Positions 16,797 to 24,530 of a stretch of DNA of 64,000 nt are shown here, one piece after another. The translations under genes were made by a program, and so were the position numbers. This DNA comes from Bacillus sp. SG-1. Its GTDB lineage: Bacteria > Bacillota > Bacilli > Bacillales > Bacillaceae_B. A model generated the notes under the pieces. It made no database searches and had not been told where the DNA came from. It saw nothing but the letters and a program-made list of their open reading frames with translations. The DNA is taken from the NCBI RefSeq assembly GCF_000181495.1, contig NZ_ABCF01000001.1, forward strand, positions 616,989 to 680,988, in the 5' to 3' direction. Every line of letters begins with the position of its first letter. Positions within the stretch are counted from its first letter, which is position 1.

Positions 16797-17510
16797 TTAA
16801 GGATTTGTAGACCACATACCTGAGGATTTAATGAACACTCTGCGGTTCAACTTCAACGTAGACACAATCAGCTCAGCAAGGTCTTCCGGCTGCATCACAT
16901 TTTCTGTGTTATCTGATAAAAGGTTGTTTTCCTGCGCCAGATCAGTTACAACTGTACTAGGCGTTAAAGCCGTCACACGGATATTATGCTTGCGAACTTC
17001 CTGCATGAGGGACTCAGTCAGCCCTAGCACACCGAATTTGGACGCGCTGTAAGCACTCGTAACCGGAGCACCTTTTTGACCGGCTGTTGAGGAAACGTTG
17101 ATGATATCTCCCGTTTTTCTCTCAATCATTTCTGGAAGGACCGCTCTTGTGGCATTATATACGCCCATTAGATTAACACGGATGATTTTTTCCCATTCTT
17201 GGGGATCTAAATCAAGGAACCCTCCGAATTTACCGATTCCCGCATTGTTGATGAGGATATCGATAGGCCCCAAATCAGATTTGATATGCTCCGTTGCATG
17301 ATTTACCGATTCCAGATCAGAGACATCGGCTGTGGCAGCAGAAACTTGAACATCATACTGAGATAATTCCTCAGCAACCTTTTCCAAATTCTCCATTGTC
17401 AAACCGACTAACCCGATGTTTACGCCTTCTTTCGCCAATGCAATCGCTGTGGCACGGCCGATTCCACGGCCAGCCCCCGTAATGAGTGCTGATTTACCTT
17501 TTAAGTCCAT
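16797..17510 (-). CDS. Short-chain dehydrogenase/reductase, FabG-like
   Basis: A 237-residue classical SDR. Visible are TGAGRGIG (residues about 11-18, NADP binding), NNAG near residue 88, the catalytic Ser in INVSSTAG near 138 and YSASK near 151. Related Bacillus proteins are annotated as 3-ketoacyl-ACP reductase; the real substrate is unknown. The gene reads away from the Rrf2 locus, and the operator at 17.73 kb lies about 215 bases upstream, so shared control is possible. The start follows AGGAAGGACGAGTTTGA. Confidence 0.88.
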   Translation of the reverse strand: MDLKGKSALITGAGRGIGRATAIALAKEGVNIGLVGLTMENLEKVAEELSQYDVQVSAATADVSDLESVNHATEHIKSDLGPIDILINNAGIGKFGGFLDLDPQEWEKIIRVNLMGVYNATRAVLPEMIERKTGDIINVSSTAGQKGAPVTSAYSASKFGVLGLTESLMQEVRKHNIRVTALTPSTVVTDLAQENNLLSDNTENVMQPEDLAELIVSTLKLNRRVFIKSSGMWSTNP

Positions 17511-17713
17511 TCAAACTCGTCCTTCCTATAGTAAAATTTTACACTACATGATTTTGGCCTGAAACCATTTCTAAATCAAGAAATCTGCTTAAAATTTTTA
17601 TCAGGCAAATGAAACCCCTCTGTAGTTTGGCGTACGTGCTGGTGAAATATCCTGATGAATAAGGGAAATAACCGAGAAGTTCATTGCACTTAATAAGAAT
17701 AAAACTGCTGCCA

Positions 17714-17748
17714 TTGACAGACTGAACTGTAAAACCTATCATTACAGT
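17714..17748 (+). promoter_or_regulatory. Promoter with Rrf2-type operator, site 1
   Basis: TTGACA (17714-17719), a 17-base spacer and TATCAT (17737-17742). A perfect palindrome ACTGTAA-N9-TTACAGT (17726-17748) covers the -10 region. The same arrangement recurs at 18.42 kb. It reads towards the Rrf2 gene, 220 bases downstream, with a hairpin at 17768-17803 in the leader. Confidence 0.75.
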
Positions 17749-17767
17749 AAGCTGTTTTTGCAAACTT

Positions 17768-17803
17768 GTTGTTTCGAAAAATCCGGCTCTTTGGATTTTT
17801 CCG
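17768..17803. other. Hairpin in the leader of the Rrf2 gene
   Basis: GAAAAATCC - GGCTCTTT - GGATTTTTC lies inside a wider partial repeat (GTTG...CAAC). It sits between promoter site 1 and the regulator gene. It may be an attenuator or mRNA stabiliser, or a terminator for minus-strand transcription. The role is not established. Confidence 0.4.
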
Positions 17804-17974
17804 AGAGCAACAATATATACGAAAACAGCGTTCTAAAAAGATGAAAGCAGCTCTTTTCTTTCTTGCTTACCAGGATTTTGCATATGAAGATATCAACTTT
17901 TTTGAAATTCATATTAAAAAGGCAGCAAAGTTTTAGAAAAGAGCCTTACAGTAAGATATCTGGAGGTGATGTAT

Positions 17975-18394
17975 GTGAATAGTGAATTTACGATTGCCGT
18001 TCACAGTCTTGTTTATTTAGCCTATTTACCAGATCATATGGCGAGCAGCCAGGCGATTGCCCAGAATGTGGCCACCAATCCTGTGAGGGTCCGTAAAATC
18101 ATGAGCTGTCTTCGCGACACCGGGTTTGTTAAAACGAAAGAAGGGACCGGCGGAGGCTATACATTAACTGCAGAACCTGGGGATATAACCCTGGGCCAAG
18201 TCTATCGATCTGTTTCATACGGTGCGATTAAACCGACCTGGTGCAAGGGGGAAAGGGAGGAATCCTGTTTGATTTCAACGAACATACAAGAAGTGGTGAA
18301 TGGTATTTTTACCGAAGCCGATCAATATTTTGCCGAGTACCTCGATAAAACAACGATAGAATCCGTGCTGAATCAAATCAGGCAAACACGATAA
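17975..18394 (+). CDS. Rrf2-family transcriptional regulator
   Basis: A 139-residue winged-helix regulator starting MNSEFTIAVHSLVYLAYLP. The helix-turn-helix is SSQAIAQNVATNPVRVRKIMSCL and the wing is GTGGGYTL, both typical of Rrf2/YwnA proteins. Cysteines at TWCKGEREESCL (spacing C-x7-C) sit where Rrf2 sensors carry redox cysteines or iron-sulfur ligands. GTG 17975 was chosen because it lies 8 bases after GGAGG and gives the usual family N-terminus. The three palindromes around the gene suggest autoregulation and control of the following genes. Confidence 0.85.
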   Translation: MNSEFTIAVHSLVYLAYLPDHMASSQAIAQNVATNPVRVRKIMSCLRDTGFVKTKEGTGGGYTLTAEPGDITLGQVYRSVSYGAIKPTWCKGEREESCLISTNIQEVVNGIFTEADQYFAEYLDKTTIESVLNQIRQTR

Positions 18395-18403
18395 TCACGA
18401 AGT

Positions 18404-18438
18404 TTGACTTCATCAACTGTAAGTTATATGATTACAGT
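18404..18438 (+). promoter_or_regulatory. Promoter with Rrf2-type operator, site 2
   Basis: TTGACT (18404-18409), 17 bases and TATGAT (18427-18432), with ACTGTAA-N9-TTACAGT at 18416-18438. The operator begins 12 bases after the first base of the -35 box, and the -10 starts 11 bases into it, exactly as at site 1. Confidence 0.8.
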
Positions 18439-18517
18439 AAGAGTTTTGGGGTAAATACTTCTCAAATACAAAAGCAGGCTTAGGTGTTCCGAACATTTAA
18501 GCTTTTCTTTTAAAATA

Positions 18518-18540
18518 ACTGTAACTAATATAATTACATT
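18518..18540 (+). promoter_or_regulatory. Rrf2-type operator, site 3
   Basis: ACTGTAA-N9-TTACATT (one mismatch) with TATAAT at 18529-18534, again 11 bases into the operator. No good -35 box is present. It lies directly before the IDEAL-protein ribosome site, so it may be an auxiliary site or a weak promoter. Confidence 0.6.
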
Positions 18541-18558
18541 TCGAGGAAGGTGAATGGC

Positions 18559-18936
18559 ATGAATAAGAAAAACTTTTCACTTGGAGACTGGGTAAAAGCA
18601 AAAACGGTTGAAGGTGAACTTGTCATAGGCTATATCGAAGGAGTGAATGATGACAGCAAAACAGCGAAGATCAGAGCAGTCCAGACTGAACAGGCTTCCA
18701 TCGCTGGAAGAACCATCGAGACATTCCTTCGCTCTGTGTCAGCCCTTCCTTATACACCAATATTAACGAAGGAAGATGCAGCAGAATTGATCGATTTGGC
18801 TCTGCAGACACGAGATGAAAAATGGTTCATGGAGTTGACTGCGGAATTAAGTCAGTTAGAACAGAAGTCCAGTAAGAGAAAGACTGTAAATCGCTCTGAC
18901 GTGATTAACAGATTAAATTTTCCTCATGTAAAATAA
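18559..18936 (+). CDS. IDEAL-domain protein
   Basis: A 125-residue soluble protein. The N-terminal 60 residues have an SH3-like beta pattern (LGDWVKAKTVEGELVIGYIEGV). The C-terminal part contains the IDEAL motif AAELIDLALQTRDEKWFMEL (residues about 74-93). This domain is found in small Bacillus proteins such as YpiB and usually mediates protein contacts. The ATG at 18559 is 8 bases after GAGGAAGG; a GTG at 18550 overlaps the ribosome site. It lies downstream of the Rrf2-type operators and probably shares a transcript with the next gene. Confidence 0.75.
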   Translation: MNKKNFSLGDWVKAKTVEGELVIGYIEGVNDDSKTAKIRAVQTEQASIAGRTIETFLRSVSALPYTPILTKEDAAELIDLALQTRDEKWFMELTAELSQLEQKSSKRKTVNRSDVINRLNFPHVK

Positions 18937-18988
18937 CAATAAACAAACAAAAGAACAGTACTAAACATGTAAATTGGAGTGAATAGGA

Positions 18989-20110
18989 TTGAATGAAAAC
19001 TATAAACCTTTAGTAGAGCCTTTTCAATTTAAAAAGGGTGTTGAATTAAAAAACCGTATTGTTTTGGCACCGATGACAAATTTTGCATCCAACCCGGATG
19101 GAACGGTGAGTGATACTGAGATTGACTACTATATCCGCCGGTCAAAAGGGGTAGGAATGGCCATCACCGCCTGCACGTATGTGACGCCAAGCGGCAAAGG
19201 ATTTCATGGAGAATTCGGCGCGGATAACGATGACATGATTCCCAGCCTGAAAAGACTCGCGGATGCTCTTAAAGAAAAAGGTTCGAAAGCTGTTCTTCAA
19301 ATTTTCCATGGTGGACGGGCTTGCCCTCCGGAACTCGTTCCCAATGGAGATATCGTCAGCGCTAGTGCTGTGGCAGCTGAAGGAAGCGAACATACACCCA
19401 GGGCTTTGGGTAAAACGGAAGTGGAAGACATTATTTCCGCATTTGGCGAAGCAACACGCCGCGCCATACTGGCAGGATTTGACGGTGTGGAAATCCATGG
19501 GGCAAACGGTTACTTAATTCAGCAATTCTTTTCCCCGCACTCAAACCGTCGTAAAGATAAGTGGGGCGGAAGCCTGGAAAAACGAATGAATTTCCCGCTT
19601 GCTGTTGTGCAGGAAGTGAAAAAAACTGCTGCTGAACATGCGGATGACTCTTTCATCATCGGCTATCGCTTCTCTCCTGAGGAGCCTGAAACACCTGGGA
19701 TTACAATGGATGATACTCTTGTTTTAGTAGACAAGCTCGCTGACCAGGACCTGGATTATATTCATGTCTCCCTGATGGACTTCTGGTCAGAGCCGAGACG
19801 AGGCGTCGATTCTGGCAAGACTCGGATTCAATACCTGCTAGAAACAATTGGCGACCGTGCTCCACTTATCGGTGTAGGGGGCATCCATACACCAGAAGAA
19901 GCAGTGAAAGCCATAGAAGCTGGAGTTCCTCTCCTGGCACTTGGCCGTGAACTGATCATGGAACCTGACTGGGTACAAAAAGTCGAGGAAGGAAGAGAAG
20001 ACGAAATCGCTGCAACTCTTTCTAAGAATGACCAGGAGAAACTCGTCATCCCAGACTATCTTTGGAACGCTATCATCAACACACCTGGCTGGTTCCCGGT
20101 GAAAGACTAA
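18989..20110 (+). CDS. yqiG: NADH-dependent flavin oxidoreductase, Old Yellow Enzyme family
   Basis: A 373-residue TIM-barrel flavoprotein. Visible features are the N-terminal LKNRIVLAPMTNFAS (FMN site), LQIFHGGRA near residue 102, GVEIHGANGYLIQQFFSP near 165 with the conserved His and Asn, and the phosphate-binding IGVGGIHTPEEA near 293. Length and N-terminus resemble Bacillus subtilis YqiG. Such enzymes reduce electrophilic alkenes. Start TTG 18989 after GGAGTGAATAGGA. Being downstream of redox-regulator-type operators suggests electrophile detoxification. Confidence 0.88.
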   Translation: MNENYKPLVEPFQFKKGVELKNRIVLAPMTNFASNPDGTVSDTEIDYYIRRSKGVGMAITACTYVTPSGKGFHGEFGADNDDMIPSLKRLADALKEKGSKAVLQIFHGGRACPPELVPNGDIVSASAVAAEGSEHTPRALGKTEVEDIISAFGEATRRAILAGFDGVEIHGANGYLIQQFFSPHSNRRKDKWGGSLEKRMNFPLAVVQEVKKTAAEHADDSFIIGYRFSPEEPETPGITMDDTLVLVDKLADQDLDYIHVSLMDFWSEPRRGVDSGKTRIQYLLETIGDRAPLIGVGGIHTPEEAVKAIEAGVPLLALGRELIMEPDWVQKVEEGREDEIAATLSKNDQEKLVIPDYLWNAIINTPGWFPVKD

Positions 20111-20135
20111 ACTTATTTGTGACGATTCTATTTGT

Positions 20136-20175
20136 CCCTGCCTGCCCATTGAATTTGATGGGGGGCAGGGTTTTG
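20136..20175 (+). terminator. Terminator of the flavin oxidoreductase gene
   Basis: CCCTGCC...GGCAGGG with an inner TGCCCAT/ATGGGGG pairing, followed by TTTTG. Confidence 0.75.
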
Positions 20176-20215
20176 TTTATGGGGGTACCTCAAGGTGATA
20201 TTAAGGTTTTTTTGC

Positions 20216-20415
20216 AGGTGAGCTTGGTTTATAACTATTATCGCCTACAAATAATGGCTTGTTTCGTGTGTGATGAAGAGAAAATGGAGAACTCACCTAC
20301 CAATCAGGCCCTTATTTTTAGGTGAGTTTGTCTATTTGGTTGATACCACATACAAATAACGGGTTATTTAGTATGTGATTATGAGTAAATGGTAAACTCA
20401 CATACAAAATTTGCA
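20216..20415. repeat. Intergenic tandem array, about 4 units, period 52-53 bp
   Basis: The motif C(C/A)TAC(A/C)AA recurs at 20244, 20296, 20349 and 20401. Every second unit starts with (A)GGTGAG(C/T)TTG and ends with (A)AACTCAC, forming inverted repeats. The alternate units at 20216 and 20320 are 104 bases apart and about 70 percent alike. No sensible coding frame is seen. Confidence 0.65.
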
Positions 20416-20504
20416 GCTAAGTTTGTTATTTTTATCAAAAGCATCAAGAACCTCACTGACTAAGAAGTGAACCTTCATCAACCAAGATACTGTGTTTAAA
20501 AAAT

Positions 20505-20548
20505 TGTCTCTTTTACAGAAGAGACATGCATTTATTTTTTGTTATAAT
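20505..20548 (+). promoter_or_regulatory. Hairpin and -10 box before the DUF1450 gene
   Basis: GTCTCTTTTACAGAAGAGAC (20505-20524) is an imperfect hairpin. TATAAT at 20543-20548 lies about 80 bases before the DUF1450 start. No convincing -35 box was found. Confidence 0.4.
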
Positions 20549-20628
20549 GGGACTTTGATCATGAACAATAGTGGATCAATCCCTGAACAATATATCTAAA
20601 CATCAAGATGAAAAGGAGGGCGGCAAGC

Positions 20629-20874
20629 ATGGGAATTGTAGTGGTGGAAATTTGTGACGGCAGTTTGATTAATTCTATCAATCTGGAAGAGATACTTGAA
20701 GGCAAGTATCCGGAAGTTTCTGTTCTTGAAAACACATGTCTTTCTTTTTGCGGAATGTGTGCGAAACGGCCGTATGCGATTGTGAATGGTAAGCGGATAT
20801 TTGCCAAGACCGCAGAGGAATGCCTGATAAAGATTGAAGAGCATATTGAAAAGGAACTTGCGATTTATGCATAG
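20629..20874 (+). CDS. DUF1450 (YuzB-type) protein
   Basis: An 81-residue protein with the DUF1450 pattern: an N-terminal VVVEICDGSL, then ENTCLSFCGMCAKRPYAIVNG with three cysteines (residues about 43-49), and a charged C-terminal helix. Family members are small thioredoxin-fold-like proteins of unknown role, possibly metal- or redox-linked. The ATG at 20629 lies 8 bases after AAAAGGAGGG; the frame is open upstream to 20608, but that part contains the ribosome site. Confidence 0.8.
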   Translation: MGIVVVEICDGSLINSINLEEILEGKYPEVSVLENTCLSFCGMCAKRPYAIVNGKRIFAKTAEECLIKIEEHIEKELAIYA

Positions 20875-20895
20875 GATGGAATGGTGAGGGTTAGC

Positions 20896-21369
20896 ATGAA
20901 ATTATTTCATATTTATACGAACGCACTGCGCCTGCCGAAGAAGAAGGCACGGATCTATTTGAATAAGACCAATTTGACAGAAACATTGCTGTATTTGTTT
21001 TCTCTCGTTATCTTTATTAATGTACCCGGGTTTACTGAGTTATTTTTAAAAGAAGGCAGAGAGATGGACGGTCTATTTCTGCTTCAATACTTGGTTCTCG
21101 GACCGTTTTTTTCAGCTTTCATCGTATTGGCGGGAATTTCTGTGATGACCATCATCCTCGTCGGCTTAGCAAGGATGACCCAACGGAACCTTAAGTATCA
21201 ATATCTTTGGAAAATGGCGGCTTTTTCGCTGCCCTTGCCCATCCTAGCAGCTCTTCTGGGCAATTTAATCCTGGGGAAAGATTTTCTGACATCTCTTGTC
21301 TTCCTGATTGTTTTCTTCATCATTCATATTAAAATGATCATGGACTTCCCCAAACGAAAGCATAATTAA
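20896..21369 (+). CDS. Membrane protein, DUF1189-like
   Basis: A 157-residue integral membrane protein with about four hydrophobic segments (LLYLFSLVIFINVPG, a second near YLVLGPFFSAFIVLAGI, then two more). It ends in a basic tail (KRKHN). The N-terminus LFHIYTNALRLPKKKARI resembles the start of DUF1189 proteins but the gene is shorter than usual. ATG 20896 follows GGTGAGG; it begins 21 bases after the DUF1450 gene, so the two may share a transcript. Confidence 0.65.
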   Translation: MKLFHIYTNALRLPKKKARIYLNKTNLTETLLYLFSLVIFINVPGFTELFLKEGREMDGLFLLQYLVLGPFFSAFIVLAGISVMTIILVGLARMTQRNLKYQYLWKMAAFSLPLPILAALLGNLILGKDFLTSLVFLIVFFIIHIKMIMDFPKRKHN

Positions 21370-21458
21370 CGAAAATCTGCCAGTTATGTGTTATTGTAGA
21401 ATCGTAAAAATCATTTGAATGTTTGCTTATTGCATAACTCTTTAGGAGGTAAGTATTT

Positions 21459-21989
21459 ATGAAGCTTTTAGGAATCTCAGGCGCACTGGCCGGTTCAAAA
21501 ACAGCCATCGCCGTAAAAGAAACGTTGAACATCGCAAAACAACAGGATGAGACTCTGGAAACGGAGTTACTCGACCTGAAGGATTATGATGTTGAAATGG
21601 TAAAAGGCTATCCTTTGGAACAATATAATGAAGATACACAGAACGTTGTACAAAAAATTCTTTCTGCTGATATGCTGGTGATCGGGACACCGATTTATCA
21701 AGCTTCGATTTCCGGGGTATTGAAGAACCTCTTCGATCACATTCCCCAAGAAGCATTTGATGGAAAAGTAGTTGGAATGGTGGCAACAGCTGGATCAGAG
21801 AAGCATTATCTAGTATCTGAATATCATCTTAAACCAATCATCGCATTCCTGAAAGGTACATTGCCGGCGAGGAATGTATTCGTTCATAATTCCTGCTTTG
21901 ATGAAAAGAACAAAATCACAAATGAAGATGTCTTGACCAGAATGGAAAAAATGAGTCAAGAGATGATCAAGCTTCAGAAAGCATTATAA
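21459..21989 (+). CDS. NADPH-dependent FMN reductase
   Basis: A 176-residue flavodoxin-fold reductase of the SsuE/azobenzene-reductase-like group. The flavin-phosphate loop is at the start (ISGALAGSKT, residues 5-14). GTPIYQASISGVLKNLFDHIP (residues about 75-95) is the usual signature of NADPH-dependent FMN reductases, and VATAGSEKHY follows. It supplies reduced FMN or reduces quinones; the partner is not shown. The start follows TTTAGGAGGTAAGTATTT. It stands alone. Confidence 0.85.
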   Translation: MKLLGISGALAGSKTAIAVKETLNIAKQQDETLETELLDLKDYDVEMVKGYPLEQYNEDTQNVVQKILSADMLVIGTPIYQASISGVLKNLFDHIPQEAFDGKVVGMVATAGSEKHYLVSEYHLKPIIAFLKGTLPARNVFVHNSCFDEKNKITNEDVLTRMEKMSQEMIKLQKAL

Positions 21990-22112
21990 AAACTGTGTCG
22001 TAATTCACCTTTCACCCCCATGAATTTACTTTTCTGTAGTAAATTAGCCTCAAAAAACTCGATATTTTTTATATAATGAGAGTAATACATATGTAGTTTG
22101 GGGGCTGCCAGG

Positions 22113-22253
22113 ATGAATGAAAAGCCGGTTTACTATGATGGAAGCGGAAAGAACCTTTCTTCATTGAATAAAACATTTACAAAGGAAACTGTAGTAAAAC
22201 CTGATAATGTTAAAAACACATTGAAGTTTCCTTGTTTTCCTTATCAGAAATAA
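22113..22253 (+). CDS. Small polar protein, 46 residues
   Basis: A 46-residue frame beginning MNEKPVYYDGSGKNLSSLNK and ending CFPYQK. It is hydrophilic, with no membrane helix. It lies between the FMN reductase and a strong terminator. Upstream TATAATG (22074-22080) is a possible -10. The ribosome site (GGGGCTGCCAGG) is weak. The terminator directly after the stop supports it as a real, separately transcribed gene. Confidence 0.55.
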   Translation: MNEKPVYYDGSGKNLSSLNKTFTKETVVKPDNVKNTLKFPCFPYQK

Positions 22254-22254
22254 C

Positions 22255-22292
22255 AAAGAAGTGGATTGCCAGGCCGGCAGTCCACTTCTTTT
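22255..22292. terminator. Rho-independent terminator
   Basis: A 15-base stem AAGAAGTGGA(T/C)TGCC closed by AGGCC and followed by TTTT on the plus strand. It lies between convergent genes and may serve both. Confidence 0.85.
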
Positions 22293-22326
22293 GATTTATT
22301 AGGGATAGAAGAACGCATTACACTGT

Positions 22327-22950
22327 CTATCGGCGAGCCAGCTCTGCAGCTTTTTCCAATCCTTCTGCAATTATACTTCCGGCTTGTTCAGGATACTGAT
22401 TATGACCTTCGATGATTACTTTCTGGATGTCTTCCACACCCCAGAAGCCAAGCATCGTTTGGACATAGCTCACTGACATTTCAGCGCTTTGGGCAGGACC
22501 TTCTGAATAGACTCCGCCTCTCGCGTTCAAGAGTACAGCTTTTTTATCAGTAAGTAAGCCGACTGGACCTTCAGGCGTGTAGCGGAACGTTTTACCCGCT
22601 TGAGCCAGGTAATCCAGATACGTATGCAGGACAGCCGGCACAGTAAAGTTCCAAAGAGGGAAGGCGAAGACGACTTTATCAGCATCCAGGAATTGTTGTA
22701 AGTACTTATTCACTGTTTCTGTTGCTTGTCGTTCTTCCTCAGTCAACTCCATGCCTTTGGAAAACTTGAACATTCCATTGATCATGTCGTTACTGTAATA
22801 TGGCAGATTTTCTTGAAAAAGATCCAACTCTATTATTTGATCCTGTGGATGTGCTTCCTTGTAATTGTCTAAAAATGTATGATAAAGCTTAACGCTCACA
22901 GACTGTTCAATCGGTCTGCTGTTTGCTTTGATAAATAATACTTTTTCCAT
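22327..22950 (-). CDS. azoR: FMN-dependent NADH-azoreductase
   Basis: A 207-residue flavodoxin-fold quinone/azo reductase. It has the N-terminal FMN loop (FIKANSRPIEQSVSVKLYHTF), the AFPLWNFTVPAVLHTYLDYLAQAGKTFRYTPEG core near residues 95-127 and the ARGGVYSEGPAQS loop near 143. This matches AzoR1/AzoR2 (YocJ/YvaB) of Bacillus, which reduce quinones and azo compounds by two electrons. The start follows CGGAGG. A palindrome shared with the divergently placed upstream MarR gene lies before it, so the MarR protein probably represses it. Confidence 0.92.
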   Translation of the reverse strand: MEKVLFIKANSRPIEQSVSVKLYHTFLDNYKEAHPQDQIIELDLFQENLPYYSNDMINGMFKFSKGMELTEEERQATETVNKYLQQFLDADKVVFAFPLWNFTVPAVLHTYLDYLAQAGKTFRYTPEGPVGLLTDKKAVLLNARGGVYSEGPAQSAEMSVSYVQTMLGFWGVEDIQKVIIEGHNQYPEQAGSIIAEGLEKAAELARR

Positions 22951-22981
22951 GATGTAAAAACCTCCGTTGATTTCTATTTAA

Positions 22982-22995
22982 GTTGTTATAGCAAC
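22982..22995 (-). promoter_or_regulatory. MarR-type operator before azoR
   Basis: GTTGTTATAGCAAC, an almost perfect palindrome, lies about 35 bases upstream of the azoreductase start. It is nearly the same as the site before the MarR gene (consensus GTTGYTATARCRAC). Confidence 0.7.
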
Positions 22996-23016
22996 CATTA
23001 AACCCAGAGAGGCTGG

Positions 23017-23451
23017 CTATCTCTCTCTTTGAACATTTTCATTAATTTTCGTCAGTAATCTTTCCAGCTCTTTGATTTCAGCTTGGGATATCCCTTTGCA
23101 TACAATTCTGTTGAATTCCTCGGCAATAGGGAGGACCTTGCAGCCCAATTCGTTCCCCACTTCGGTAAGATGAAGCTTCAAGGAGCGACGGTCATTCTGG
23201 CAGCTGGTACGCTTGATGAACCCTTTTTTCTCCAAACTGGATGCCATACGAGCAAGGTTCGTTTTGTCTTTCCCAAGTCTTTCGGCAAGCTGGTTTTGCG
23301 TTAGCCCATCCTTCTCCCAAAGCAGCATCATGACGAGATTCTGCTCGGGTGCCAGATTGAATTCTTCCAATTTGGACTTGATATAGCTGGTGAGATTAAG
23401 ATCGGTTTTATGAATTTTAATACTGATATAATCATGAAATTTAATGTTCAC
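23017..23451 (-). CDS. MarR-family transcriptional regulator
   Basis: A 144-residue winged-helix regulator. The helix-turn-helix is LTQNQLAERLGKDKTNLARMASSLEKKGFIKR (residues about 50-81) and the wing DRRSLKLHLTEVG. Cys84 in TSCQNDRR and Cys123 could sense oxidants or quinones, as in MhqR/YodB-type control of azoreductases. The GTG start at 23451 was chosen because CCGGAGG lies 7 bases upstream; the longer frame to 23487 includes the operator. Both it and azoR read leftward, with matching operators before each. Confidence 0.85.
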   Translation of the reverse strand: MNIKFHDYISIKIHKTDLNLTSYIKSKLEEFNLAPEQNLVMMLLWEKDGLTQNQLAERLGKDKTNLARMASSLEKKGFIKRTSCQNDRRSLKLHLTEVGNELGCKVLPIAEEFNRIVCKGISQAEIKELERLLTKINENVQRER

Positions 23452-23470
23452 AATATACCTCCGGATTTTA

Positions 23471-23484
23471 GTTGCTATAACGAC
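23471..23484 (-). promoter_or_regulatory. MarR-type operator before the marR gene
   Basis: GTTGCTATAACGAC, a palindrome matching the one before azoR. It is about 20 bases upstream of the GTG start, consistent with autoregulation. Confidence 0.7.
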
Positions 23485-23601
23485 CATTTACTCGAATCAG
23501 TATAAACACATAGAACAGCCATGTCAAATGATGAAGTTCAGTAGGCGAAAAATAAACAAGTTATGTAGTTCTTACGATTAGGGGCTTAATAGAATAAGGA
23601 G

Positions 23602-23633
23602 AGGGATGAACAAGTTATTTCCATCCCTTTTTT
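23602..23633 (+). terminator. Orphan terminator-like hairpin
   Basis: GGGATG - AACAAGTTATTTC - CATCCC followed by TTTTTTG on the plus strand. No plus-strand gene lies directly upstream, since the preceding genes read leftward. It may end a short unannotated transcript that starts near 23.5 kb. Confidence 0.5.
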
Positions 23634-23726
23634 GATAAGAGAAGATTGTAGAAGTACTATCATACATGGTGGGTAATCCATTTTTTGAAGCAAATTTTTC
23701 CTCAAATACCATCAATGTTTATGGGC

Positions 23727-24476
23727 TTATTTATTCGGATCAACCTGGTTGATAGTACTGAAATCTGGATTATCCGAGCTGTTGCTTTGTTCCTGTGCAA
23801 CCGGGCTTTCTGAAGGGTTATCAGAAGCATTGCTCTTTTCCATTGCGACTGCACTGTTCGATGGGTTATCAGAGGCTTTACTTTTATCCAAGGCAACGGC
23901 ACTATTGGATGGGTTATCAGAAGATGCACTATGCTCTTGCGCGACAGAGCTGTTTTTTGGATTATCAGAGGCATTGCTATGCGCCTGTGCAACCGAACTG
24001 TTGACCGGATTATCGACTGCATTACTGTCTTTAATGGCCACCGCGCCATGATTTACATGTCCGACTGATATTTGTTCAGGATTCTGCTGCTGGTGAATAT
24101 TCAGATTGAGGTTGATATTAAAAGGTAGATCCTTAAGCTTCTTTTGAATTTCTTCTGCCAACTTCTCTTGAGTCATGCCGGCTAATTCTTTGGAAATGGT
24201 GATGCTGACTTCTCTCAATAAACCAGAGTATAACTGATTTTTTATTTCTCTTCTAATAGTTTCCGTTAAATCTGGTTGACGGTAGATCTCATTTTGAGGC
24301 AAGTATTTTTTATCCTTTGCGTTTGCCTGAAGATAACCAACGTCCTCTGCATTCCGCTTTTTTGGTTGAAACTCCGGGTTTTTTTGGATGAACTCAAAAG
24401 GCGGAAAACTTGGAGGATTCTCTTTTGGATAAGTATTAGGTTGAGGTTTGTCTTCGTTGTCTCTCAACTGAATCAC
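23727..24476 (-). CDS. Six-repeat beta-roll-like protein with long N-terminal region (A)
   Basis: A 249-residue protein. Residues 1-130 are polar and partly helical (DLTETIRREIKNQLYSGLLR, then EKLAEEIQKKLKDLP). A short cap ISVGHVNHGAVAIKDS is followed by six 16-residue repeats of the form SNASDNPxNSAVAxxx, ending with a degenerate SNSSDNPDFSTINQVD. No signal peptide is seen. It is the last gene of three paralogues read leftward. The repeat pattern, alternating small and aliphatic residues, resembles the left-handed beta-roll of YadA-type heads. The function is unknown; a surface or spore-coat role is a guess. The start follows AAAGGAGTGATTCAGTTG-type sequence. Confidence 0.7.
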   Translation of the reverse strand: MIQLRDNEDKPQPNTYPKENPPSFPPFEFIQKNPEFQPKKRNAEDVGYLQANAKDKKYLPQNEIYRQPDLTETIRREIKNQLYSGLLREVSITISKELAGMTQEKLAEEIQKKLKDLPFNINLNLNIHQQQNPEQISVGHVNHGAVAIKDSNAVDNPVNSSVAQAHSNASDNPKNSSVAQEHSASSDNPSNSAVALDKSKASDNPSNSAVAMEKSNASDNPSESPVAQEQSNSSDNPDFSTINQVDPNK

Positions 24477-24530
24477 TCCTTTCTGATTATCAGTTTAATC
24501 AGCAACCCCTAAAAAGGGATTGCTGAATGC

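Noticed and set aside
17539..17763. Minus-strand open frame of 74 codons before the SDR
   Set aside because: It covers the operator/promoter region and has no ribosome site.
20062..20325. Open frame of 87 codons after the flavin oxidoreductase
   Set aside because: It begins inside that gene and runs through its terminator and the tandem array.
23749..24051. Plus-strand open frame of 100 codons opposite repeat protein A
   Set aside because: A mirror frame of the repeated coding sequence; the minus-strand frame has the ribosome site and family-like start.
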